DNA of 15,964 nt from NCBI GenBank assembly GCA_030836365.1, contig JAURQB010000217.1, positions 1-15,964 on the forward strand. Direction: 5' to 3'. Below are positions 7,528 through 13,197 of this stretch, in pieces. The number at the start of each line of letters is the position of its first letter. Within the stretch, counting starts at the first letter, position 1. Both the position numbers and the translations under genes were made by a program. This DNA comes from Bdellovibrionota bacterium (GTDB lineage: Bacteria > Bdellovibrionota > Bacteriovoracia > Bacteriovoracales > Bacteriovoracaceae). A model generated the notes under the pieces. That model was given only the letters and a program-made list of their open reading frames with translations, did not search any database and had not been told where the DNA came from.

Positions 7528-8916
7528 TTAAAAATTTAATGATCGATTATTTGCGGCCATTACCGCTTCCGCTAAAAACTCTCCAAGAGTTGGATGAGGA
7601 TGAACTGTCGCGTAGATTTCTTCATCAATTCCTTCCATCGTTCTAAAGAGAACGTACTCATGAATAAGCTCTGTTGCATGAGTTCCGACAATGTGTGCTC
7701 CTAAAAGCTCACCATGTTTTCCCATCAACGTTTTTACAAAACCTTCTTTTTCGTTGCTCGCCACAGCTTTGCCGTTTGCAACAAATGGAAGTTTTCCAAC
7801 TTTATATTCAATACCCTGTTCTTTGAGCGCACGCTCGGTGTAACCAACTGACGCCACTTGTGGCTGACAGTAAGTACACCCAGGAATATTCATTTTATCA
7901 ATTGGATGAGGGTGTCCACCACTTAGATGTTCAGCGGCCACCACACCTTCGTGTGAAGCAGCGTGAGCAAGAAGAGGAGCACCAGAAACGTCACCAATGG
8001 CGTAAACTCCCGGGACGCTTGTTTGATAATTTTCATCAACACTAATAAAGCCACGATCCGTCGCTATACCAACTTCTTCAAGACCGATCCCGTTAATATT
8101 TCCCGTCATTCCAACTGCGATCAAACCTTTTTCAAATGAATATGTTTTTTCTTCACCATTTTCAACGACTGAAAATTCAACATGATCGCCTTTATTAGCA
8201 GCACTAATTTTTTCAATCCCAAGAGACATTTTAATGCCATACTTTTTATACGCTTTTTCAACTTCTTTGGACGAATCTTCATCTTCAATAGGAAGCAGGT
8301 GTTTTTGTAATTCAAAAATGTGAACGTCTACACCAAATGCATTCCAAAAATAAGCGAACTCAACCCCAATCGCACCTGCACCAATAATCCCAATTGACTT
8401 TGGCATCTCTTCCATGTGAATGGCTTCCCATGCTCCGATTAGCCTTTCGTTATCGTGCTCAAGACCTGGGAAAGTTCTATAATGTGCACCCGTTGCAATT
8501 ATTATTTTTTTCGCGTTCACTGTATCAGTGTGACCCTTCGCCGATTTAACTTCGACTGAAGTTGCGCTTTTTAATTTAGCGTACCCTTCAATCACTTCAA
8601 TGTTATTTTTTTTCATCAAAAAGCCAACGCCTTTAGAGATGCGATCACTAATTCCTTTAGCTCTTTTGACGGCCGTTTTGCCATTGGTTCCCTTCAGCTC
8701 AACATCAATTCCAAGTGCTTTAAAATCGGCCAATTCATGAACTGCATGAGCAGATTTGAGAACTGCTTTTGTTGGGATACATCCCTTATTTAAACAAACT
8801 CCACCGAGTTTACTCATCTCAACGAGACCTACTTTATTTCCTAATTGGGAAGCACGAATTGCGGCCACATATCCACCTGGCCCGCCACCAATAACTAATA
8901 CATCAAAGCTTTTCAC
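7528..8916 (-). CDS. lpdA: Dihydrolipoamide dehydrogenase (E3)
   Basis: FAD-dependent disulfide oxidoreductase that reoxidises dihydrolipoamide of the 2-oxoacid dehydrogenase (and possibly glycine cleavage) complexes using NAD+. I choose a GTG start at 8916. It has AAAGGA six bases upstream and gives 462 residues, the family length, beginning VKSFDVLVIGGGPGG. The ATG at 8970 would add 18 non-conserved residues and lie at or before the predicted transcription start. The motifs are an N-terminal FAD site (GGGPGG), the redox disulfide GGVCLNKGCIP (C41, C46), an NAD site GIIGAGAIG, a second FAD motif GVYAIGDV, and the C-terminal active-site HPHPTLGE (catalytic H441, E446). It is first gene of the operon with E2, with a promoter at 8972-9001. 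Confidence 0.96.
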   Translation of the reverse strand: MKSFDVLVIGGGPGGYVAAIRASQLGNKVGLVEMSKLGGVCLNKGCIPTKAVLKSAHAVHELADFKALGIDVELKGTNGKTAVKRAKGISDRISKGVGFLMKKNNIEVIEGYAKLKSATSVEVKSAKGHTDTVNAKKIIIATGAHYRTFPGLEHDNERLIGAWEAIHMEEMPKSIGIIGAGAIGVEFAYFWNAFGVDVHIFELQKHLLPIEDEDSSKEVEKAYKKYGIKMSLGIEKISAANKGDHVEFSVVENGEEKTYSFEKGLIAVGMTGNINGIGLEEVGIATDRGFISVDENYQTSVPGVYAIGDVSGAPLLAHAASHEGVVAAEHLSGGHPHPIDKMNIPGCTYCQPQVASVGYTERALKEQGIEYKVGKLPFVANGKAVASNEKEGFVKTLMGKHGELLGAHIVGTHATELIHEYVLFRTMEGIDEEIYATVHPHPTLGEFLAEAVMAANNRSLNF

Positions 8917-8971
8917 AGAAGATCCTTTTTGTTTTACTTTAGAGTGAATCTTGGCTATCACAAAAGTCACG

Positions 8972-9001
8972 ATTATCCAATTTTGAATAAAGGTTTGTCA
9001 G
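8972..9001 (-). promoter_or_regulatory. Putative sigma70-type promoter of lpdA-E2
   Basis: On the minus strand CTGACA (8996-9001, 5/6 match) and GATAAT (8972-8977, 5/6 match) are separated by 18 bases. The predicted start near 8965 gives a leader of about 50 bases before the GTG start at 8916. It lies in the gap divergent to the exonuclease gene. Confidence 0.6.
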
Positions 9002-9005
9002 GTCA

Positions 9006-9890
9006 ATGTCAACGCAGAGCGAGTCAATTATCACCCCGAAAACACAAGAAAGTTTGCTCAAAATTTTTCCTGGCGGCGTGGTCTTTTTTGACCTCGAAAC
9101 CACTGGTCTATCCCCTCTATTTGATCGGGTCATTGAATTTGCGGGAGTCAAAATTTTAAGAGGGCAAGAACCGAGTACGTTAAGCATGCTCGTAAAGCCT
9201 GATATTGAGATATCTGAAGAAAATAGCGCTATTCATGGTATCACCAACGAAGATGTCGCTGACTGTCCCGGGGAGTCAGAAGCAGCCCCTCAGATTAAAG
9301 AATTTATTGGCAACCTTCCCCTCGTCGCTCATAACTCTAAGTTTGATATTGGATTTTTGATGTCCATGTACCATCGCTGTGGGATTGAGACTGATAACAA
9401 TAGCGTTTACTGCAGCTGTAATTTATCGAGGAAGCTTAATAAGGAAGCTAAAAATCACCGACTTTCTACTCTTTGTGAGCAGTTTAATATTAATCTTGAA
9501 AATCATCACCGCGCGCTTGATGACACTATCGCGTGCCTGGAGGTTTTTCACGCGGTCTGTGAAAAGTCTCGTGATATTAGGGCCATAGGAAGCTCATCCA
9601 TTCTCTATCAAGCTGGTGAATTTAAAAAAGCTTTTAATAAAATGATGCCCGAAAAGCTCAAAGAGCTTGAAGATCATTGCACGAAACGAACGCCTATTGA
9701 GATTAAGTACAAGGGCGGAAAAAATAAAAATGCGGTCAGAAAGATCGTGCCATTTAGCTTGCTCCCTCTGCCGACTGGAATTGCTTTGTATGGAAAATGT
9801 CAGGCGACAAATCTCTTTAAATATTACAAGGTTGAAAAGATTACAGAAATGAATGTTCAGGAATTGGACAAAGCGCAGCAAGAGGACTAG
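9006..9890 (+). CDS. DnaQ-family 3'-5' exonuclease with C-terminal WYL-like domain
   Basis: DEDDh exonuclease of the DNA polymerase III epsilon type. The 294 residues show Exo I FFDLETTGL (D29, E31), Exo II HNSKFDIGFL (D114) and Exo III NHHRALDDTI (H168, D173), so all catalytic residues are present. A linker (190-228) is followed by residues about 229-284, with IEIKYKGG, then VRKIVPFSLLPLPTGIALYGKC, then FKYYKVEKITEM. That tail matches the pattern of a WYL domain (Y...R.v.P..l....g.wYl.a.c......F.ldrI), a ligand- or nucleic-acid-sensing fold known from regulators. It is therefore not the replicative epsilon subunit itself; a repair or nucleic-acid turnover role is inferred. AGG sits shortly before ATG. 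The next gene starts nine bases after the stop. The exonuclease call is secure; the WYL assignment is moderate. Confidence 0.9.
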   Translation: MSTQSESIITPKTQESLLKIFPGGVVFFDLETTGLSPLFDRVIEFAGVKILRGQEPSTLSMLVKPDIEISEENSAIHGITNEDVADCPGESEAAPQIKEFIGNLPLVAHNSKFDIGFLMSMYHRCGIETDNNSVYCSCNLSRKLNKEAKNHRLSTLCEQFNINLENHHRALDDTIACLEVFHAVCEKSRDIRAIGSSSILYQAGEFKKAFNKMMPEKLKELEDHCTKRTPIEIKYKGGKNKNAVRKIVPFSLLPLPTGIALYGKCQATNLFKYYKVEKITEMNVQELDKAQQED

Positions 9891-9899
9891 AAAACTCCC

Positions 9900-10103
9900 A
9901 TGTATCGATTTCAACAATTTCTCATTCTTGTGGCACATTTGGTTTTACTCTGGTGGATCATGTTCGTGCTTCAAAATAGTGGTCAATTTACTGTCGAGAA
10001 AACCATCGCTCACTTTTTTGGTCTTTCGCTGATGGGAGCCGGGCTTATTTACGGCACAGCACAGTGGGCGAAATACCATCACTTTAATAATTCTGATCAC
10101 TAA
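9900..10103 (+). CDS. Small inner-membrane protein with two helices
   Basis: The 67-residue protein has two hydrophobic segments, residues about 7-25 (FLILVAHLVLLWWIMFVL) and about 39-53 (FFGLSLMGAGLIYG). They are separated by a short polar loop and followed by a basic and histidine-rich tail. I recognise no family. It starts nine bases after the exonuclease stop, so it is probably cotranscribed. The Shine-Dalgarno is weak, with AGGA too far upstream, so translation may depend on coupling. The clear membrane topology favours a real gene over a chance frame. Confidence 0.6.
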   Translation: MYRFQQFLILVAHLVLLWWIMFVLQNSGQFTVEKTIAHFFGLSLMGAGLIYGTAQWAKYHHFNNSDH

Positions 10104-10117
10104 TTAACTAATCTCAA

Positions 10118-10146
10118 TTGACAGCTTAAACCGTTGGGTTTAAAAC
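10118..10146 (+). promoter_or_regulatory. Promoter of tRNA-Gly
   Basis: A perfect -35 TTGACA (10118-10123), a 17-base spacer and TAAAAC (10141-10146, 4/6) put the start near 10153, a few bases before the mature tRNA 5' end. The spacer contains a perfect inverted repeat, TTAAACC (10126-10132) and GGTTTAA (10137-10143), that overlaps the -10. Confidence 0.75.
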
Positions 10147-10159
10147 CTACAGATCAATT

Positions 10160-10235
10160 GCGGGGGTAGCACAGTTGGTAGTGCGTCTGCTTGCCATGCA
10201 GAAGGTCGCGAGTTCGAATCTCGTCCTCCGCTCCA
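10160..10235 (+). tRNA. tRNA-Gly (anticodon GCC)
   Basis: The full cloverleaf can be drawn. The acceptor stem GCGGGGG (10160-10166) pairs with CCTCCGC (10225-10231) with one G-U. The D arm is GCAC/GTGC (10169-10184). The anticodon stem TCTGC/GCAGA holds loop TTGCCAT with anticodon GCC at 10193-10195. The T arm GCGAG/CTCGT has loop TTCGAAT (10213-10219). The discriminator is T10232, and CCA (10233-10235) is encoded in the gene. It has its own promoter upstream, a terminator hairpin at 10312-10336, and is followed by a duplication of its own 3' end. Confidence 0.97.
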
Positions 10236-10312
10236 TTTTTCATAAATCCAAAAAAAATTTTTTATATTCCATGCGACCTGAAGCATGGCTTGCCATGCAG
10301 ACGGCACTCAAA
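10217..10312 (+). repeat. 96-bp direct repeat, copy 1 (includes tRNA-Gly 3' end)
   Basis: It starts in the tRNA T-loop, takes in the last 19 bases of the tRNA with CCA, and continues about 77 bp downstream. It matches 10425-10520 at a constant offset of 208 bp with six mismatches and no gaps. Inside are three 6-base arms, CCATGC (10269-10274), GCATGG (10283-10288) and CCATGC (10293-10298), so two alternative hairpins share the middle arm. Part of it (10288-10304) matches the tRNA anticodon arm (10189-10205) at 16 of 17 bases. Confidence 0.9.
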
Positions 10313-10336
10313 AAAAATGTCCAGTGGACATTTTTT
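10312..10336 (+). terminator. Rho-independent terminator after tRNA-Gly
   Basis: A perfect 11-bp stem, AAAAAATGTCC (10312-10322) with GGACATTTTTT (10326-10336), around an AGT loop, ends in a run of six Ts. The preceding A-run makes it potentially active on both strands. Confidence 0.8.
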
Positions 10337-10424
10337 ACGACGTAAAAACACAGTAAAGAGATAAGTTTCGCTTCACGAGATTGAGGGCCGCGCGAGTTTT
10401 CGGGTGAAGCCGTAGGCAAGCCCA
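10337..10424. other. Structured spacer between the two repeat copies
   Basis: It is non-coding and locally richer in G and C than its surroundings. ACGAGATT (10375-10382) can pair with AATCTCGT (10425-10432, inside copy 2). GCTTCAC (10370-10376) can pair with GTGAAGC (10404-10410). The two stems share bases and so compete. GCGAGTT at 10392-10398 equals the tRNA T-stem start, so copy 2 looks like a T-arm interrupted by about 26 bases. Confidence 0.5.
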
Positions 10425-10520
10425 AATCTCGTCCTCCCCTCCATTTTCTATAAATCCAAAAATAATTTTTTATATTCCATGCGACCTGAAGCATGGCCCG
10501 CCATGCAGACGGCACTCAAA
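10425..10520 (+). repeat. 96-bp direct repeat, copy 2 (tRNA-Gly 3'-end fragment)
   Basis: This is the second copy of 10217-10312. Differences are G10230 to C10438 (within the tRNA acceptor stem), two changes after CCA, one in the A/T-rich run, and TT to CC at 10498-10499. The last pair lies in a hairpin loop, so the CCATGC/GCATGG arms are intact. No tRNA 5' half accompanies it, so it is a tRNA tail fragment and not a gene. The remaining bases to 10580 hold nothing else I can support. Confidence 0.88.
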
Positions 10521-10587
10521 TAATAATCTACACCTCAACAAAAAAAGTTAGATTTTTCCCGTTCCCCTGCTACTTTTAAATTCTAGC

Positions 10588-10593
10588 TATAAT
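10588..10593 (+). promoter_or_regulatory. Perfect -10 box before the barrel gene
   Basis: TATAAT, consensus in all six positions, has no convincing -35 at 16-18 bases upstream. Transcription would start near 10600, just before the in-frame ATG at 10604. This favours the downstream TTG start at 10625 with its GGGAG site. Confidence 0.5.
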
Positions 10594-10624
10594 TTAATAT
10601 AAAATGATCGTGGGAGTGTTCGAC

Positions 10625-11311
10625 TTGGTTAGCTTTAGAATTTTTTTACTATTATCACTTACTCCTTACTTGGTGTTTGTCGAATCTTCAGCTTTTGCTG
10701 CCAGGTCAAAAAACAAATTTTATTTTGAACCATTTTTTAAAATAGACTACCAAATTTGGCAAAATGATCAATTGGAACAAGATCCAGATGATGGTGATTT
10801 CACCTATAAATTTAGAGGATTGTATTACGGCCCTAGATTAGGTTCTAAATTTTTATGGATATATAATAAATGGTTCGTTTACGGATTTGAAGGCTCTTAT
10901 GCGTATCTATTTAACACCTATTCCCCTGACCCTGATAGAGCAGAAGACGATAGTTTTAAAACTGACTCAACAGCTTCTCAAATTCAATTAGGTTTATTTA
11001 CCGGTTTTCAGTACAAACGCTTTGGACTCAAACTTCAGTATATTCCGATGACGTCAATTGAAAACACAGAAAAGTATTCAACCTTTACGTCATCAGATTC
11101 AAAAAACACTTATGCGGGAACCGGTTTTGGGTTGGGAATTTCTTATATCTATAAACCAAAAGTTAACTTTTATATAGAGTACCAAACGTTCACACTCAAC
11201 TCTTTTACTATTGATGGAACTGAGTACGATCTACCAACAACTACTGGTAATATGACATTCAAAGAACTCACCACAACAAAATATTCCGTTGGTATTTCAA
11301 TGATTTTTTAA
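10625..11311 (+). CDS. Outer-membrane beta-barrel protein, function unknown
   Basis: The N-terminus is a signal peptide (VSFRIFLLLSLTPYLVFVESSAFA, cleavage after AFA). The mature part alternates hydrophobic and polar residues rich in Tyr, Phe, Gly and Asn (for example FRGLYYGPRLGSKF, YTGFGLGISYIY-like stretches). It ends in the terminal phenylalanine SVGISMIF typical of outer-membrane barrels; about eight strands would fit the length. I favour a TTG start at 10625 (228 residues) because GGGAG sits about eight bases upstream. The ATG at 10604 (235 residues) has no Shine-Dalgarno and lies almost at the predicted transcript start. The family is not recognised beyond the barrel pattern, so pore, adhesion or assembly roles cannot be separated. 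Confidence 0.8.
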   Translation: MVSFRIFLLLSLTPYLVFVESSAFAARSKNKFYFEPFFKIDYQIWQNDQLEQDPDDGDFTYKFRGLYYGPRLGSKFLWIYNKWFVYGFEGSYAYLFNTYSPDPDRAEDDSFKTDSTASQIQLGLFTGFQYKRFGLKLQYIPMTSIENTEKYSTFTSSDSKNTYAGTGFGLGISYIYKPKVNFYIEYQTFTLNSFTIDGTEYDLPTTTGNMTFKELTTTKYSVGISMIF

Positions 11312-11398
11312 GGCCGTATTTTTTACCGTCAAGTACACCTGACAAATAACTTATTATCATTTTTTCTTTACAATACTGTAACCCCCCTGTTCTAATTA

Positions 11399-11437
11399 CT
11401 GTCACCAAATGCTCAAGAAGAGCATGGACACTGACAG
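11399..11437 (+). promoter_or_regulatory. Two-part hairpin just upstream of a lipoprotein ribosome binding site
   Basis: The outer stem CTGTCA (11399-11404) pairs with TGACAG (11432-11437). The inner stem ATGCTC (11409-11414) pairs with GAGCAT (11420-11425) around AAGAA, and CC/GG in between can also pair. The AGGAGG at 11439-11444 begins one base after the stem. No T-run follows, so it is not a terminator; an mRNA-stabilising or translation-affecting leader is possible. Confidence 0.45.
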
Positions 11438-11449
11438 CAGGAGGCTTAC

Positions 11450-12223
11450 GTGATTTCAAATTTTCTTCTTCTCGCCTTTTCATTTTTTCTTCTTGCCTGC
11501 AATCCCATGAAGATGCTTCAAAAAGAAATTAAAAATTATGGCTACATTCCCATGACAACTCCCATGCAAAAAAGTGGCACTGGAACCCTCATTGCAGGAA
11601 CACCAAAAGCATTTTCTATTCTCGCCCCACCAGAAGAATGCTTTCCCAAAGAAATTGATGGAACACCAACGAACTTTCGCTTTTATGATAAAAGCACGTT
11701 GCCTACAAAAATTAAAAACATCTCGGCCAGTGGTCGCGCGAAGTTTGACCTAATTGAAATTGCAGCACTTGGCGGAGCTCCAATTGGAATCGGAGGACAA
11801 TTTGAGCGGGTCGAAACTGTAGGTCTTGAAATGAGTGGTGTCAGTATTGAATACATGAACGCCCCAAAAGTGACGGCATATTACAAAAATGGAATGAGTG
11901 AAATGTGTAAAATCTATCTCGACTTTTCTGGATTTATCTTCCAAGCAATTAAAGTAGATAAACTTATTTATACATTTTATGGAAGTCAGGGAGAAAAGAT
12001 TGAGCTTAACACTGGCGTCCTCGAAGAAATTATCGAAGTCGGATTTGAGGTAGAGTATGAAATTGAAAACCAAGCAGAATTGGTCATCAATTATCCCACT
12101 TATCTTGGTTATCAATTAGGAAGTCTACGATATGAAGATTATGGATTGTCGATGTATCGCTCAACTCGTGCAACTAAAAATAAATGGAGGTGGAAAAATA
12201 TAGATTTATTTAAACGATTTTAA
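11450..12223 (+). CDS. Lipoprotein of unknown function
   Basis: The start is GTG at 11450 with a perfect AGGAGG five bases upstream. The 257-residue product has a short lipoprotein signal, MISNFLLLAFSFFLLAC, with lipobox LLAC and lipidated Cys at 17. The +2 residue is Asn, not Asp, so outer-membrane sorting would be expected under the E. coli rule. The mature part is mixed alpha/beta with a glycine-rich stretch (IAALGGAPIGIGG, about 103-115) and several tyrosines near the C-terminus. I recognise no family. It is followed after 37 bp by a second lipoprotein gene with the same style of ribosome binding site, so they probably form an operon ending at the terminator at 13063-13089. Confidence 0.82.
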   Translation: MISNFLLLAFSFFLLACNPMKMLQKEIKNYGYIPMTTPMQKSGTGTLIAGTPKAFSILAPPEECFPKEIDGTPTNFRFYDKSTLPTKIKNISASGRAKFDLIEIAALGGAPIGIGGQFERVETVGLEMSGVSIEYMNAPKVTAYYKNGMSEMCKIYLDFSGFIFQAIKVDKLIYTFYGSQGEKIELNTGVLEEIIEVGFEVEYEIENQAELVINYPTYLGYQLGSLRYEDYGLSMYRSTRATKNKWRWKNIDLFKRF

Positions 12224-12260
12224 TTCTTCAATTTAAGTTCAAAAAAACAGGAGGTTTTTA

Positions 12261-13046
12261 ATGACAAAAAATTTTAATTTCAATCATCCCCTATTTGCTT
12301 TCATCAGCAGACTGTCGTTACTTCTCCTTCTCTTTCAGTTAATTGCCTGCGGAAAAAGACCAGAACAAAAAGTTCTTGATCACATCTACGTTGAAACGAC
12401 TGTAAAAGAAGAAGACGTCTGGGTTGGCTTAATTACAGAGCTCAATCTTGGTGGGCTTGAAATGACGGCCATTAGCTTGCCAATTCATGATCCTAAAGCG
12501 CCTGGCGAATATTATGGAGAGCTCAGCTTTACCACAGACCTAAGCTCATTTAACAATGTCGTTGAAGTAAATCTTAACCTCTCAAAAGTTGCAAAAATAA
12601 GAGGGTCAGCTTTTCCAACACTTCCTACTGGTGAAGATATTCCCTTTCGCGGTGTCGGAGATGGTGACATTATCGAACTTGAAGTGCCCAACATGAAGGC
12701 AAAAGTATATGTACTCTTAAGACAAGATACAGTCATCGTTGGCTATGCGAGCGTTATTGATAAATTCTCCGAAGCGTCTGGCTACCTAGGAGGAGCCGAT
12801 GTCTTTTTTGGATTTAATCACCATCCAATCCGCGGAAGCCTCGGTTTTTTTAGTGATAAAGAAGCGGCCGAAACAGGTCTCGGCGTTTTTGCTGACCTAA
12901 GTAAAGTCATGGCCCCAGACGTAATTAAACAATTTGTCCGAGAGCGAGCGGCCAAAAACCAGGTATCGTTGGATGTTGAAGAACTTAGCCGTCAAAACAG
13001 AAAGGCAATTGTAAAGTCTTACCTCAAACTTAGTGAGGATCAATAA
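12261..13046 (+). CDS. Lipoprotein of unknown function, second in pair
   Basis: The ATG is preceded by AGGAGG with six-base spacing. The 261 residues start with an n-region MTKNFNFNHPLFAFISR and a leucine-rich core ending in lipobox LIAC, lipidated Cys at 30 followed by Gly. The mature domain is largely beta in character (LITELNLGGLEMTAISLP, GDGDIIELEVPNMKAKVYVLLRQD). It has a glycine-rich middle (YLGGADVFFGFNHHPIRGSLGFF) and a charged helical C-terminal tail of about 50 residues (FVRERAAKNQ...QNRKAIVKSYLKL). I do not recognise the family. Operon position suggests it works with the preceding lipoprotein, perhaps as an envelope complex with the upstream barrel; that is inference. Confidence 0.82.
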   Translation: MTKNFNFNHPLFAFISRLSLLLLLFQLIACGKRPEQKVLDHIYVETTVKEEDVWVGLITELNLGGLEMTAISLPIHDPKAPGEYYGELSFTTDLSSFNNVVEVNLNLSKVAKIRGSAFPTLPTGEDIPFRGVGDGDIIELEVPNMKAKVYVLLRQDTVIVGYASVIDKFSEASGYLGGADVFFGFNHHPIRGSLGFFSDKEAAETGLGVFADLSKVMAPDVIKQFVRERAAKNQVSLDVEELSRQNRKAIVKSYLKLSEDQ

Positions 13047-13062
13047 CTTACTAAAAATCCGT

Positions 13063-13089
13063 GGAGGCCGTTACTGGCCTCCTTTTTTT
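13063..13089 (+). terminator. Rho-independent terminator of the lipoprotein operon
   Basis: A perfect 7-bp stem GGAGGCC (13063-13069) with GGCCTCC (13076-13082), loop GTTACT, is followed by seven Ts. It lies 17 bases after the second lipoprotein stop. Confidence 0.95.
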
Positions 13090-13131
13090 AACTCATCGCC
13101 CTGAATAAATTTCTTTTTGCCACAACGCAAG

Positions 13132-13160
13132 GTGACATTTTCCATGCCAGTGCCTATATT
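13132..13160 (+). promoter_or_regulatory. Promoter of icd
   Basis: GTGACA (13132-13137, 5/6) and TATATT (13155-13160, 5/6) are separated by exactly 17 bases. The start is predicted near 13167, giving a leader of about 30 bases. Confidence 0.72.
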
Positions 13161-13197
13161 GCGCAGAAAATTTTAATGCCCAAATAAGGAATAAATG

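Noticed and set aside
9594..9938. Minus-strand 114-codon open frame
   Set aside because: It is antisense to the exonuclease C-terminal domain, has no recognisable motif, and is explained by the real gene on the other strand.
10240..10515. Minus-strand 91-codon open frame
   Set aside because: It spans both direct-repeat copies and the terminator hairpin; its repeated peptide ends simply reflect the DNA repeat, and it has no ribosome binding site.
10217..10520. Classical genomic-island att sites
   Set aside because: The copies are only 208 bp apart and no integrase, excisionase or cargo gene lies between or near them, so an intact island is not supported.
11750..12115. Minus-strand 121-codon open frame
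   Set aside because: It lies wholly inside the first lipoprotein gene, which has a perfect ribosome binding site and lipobox.
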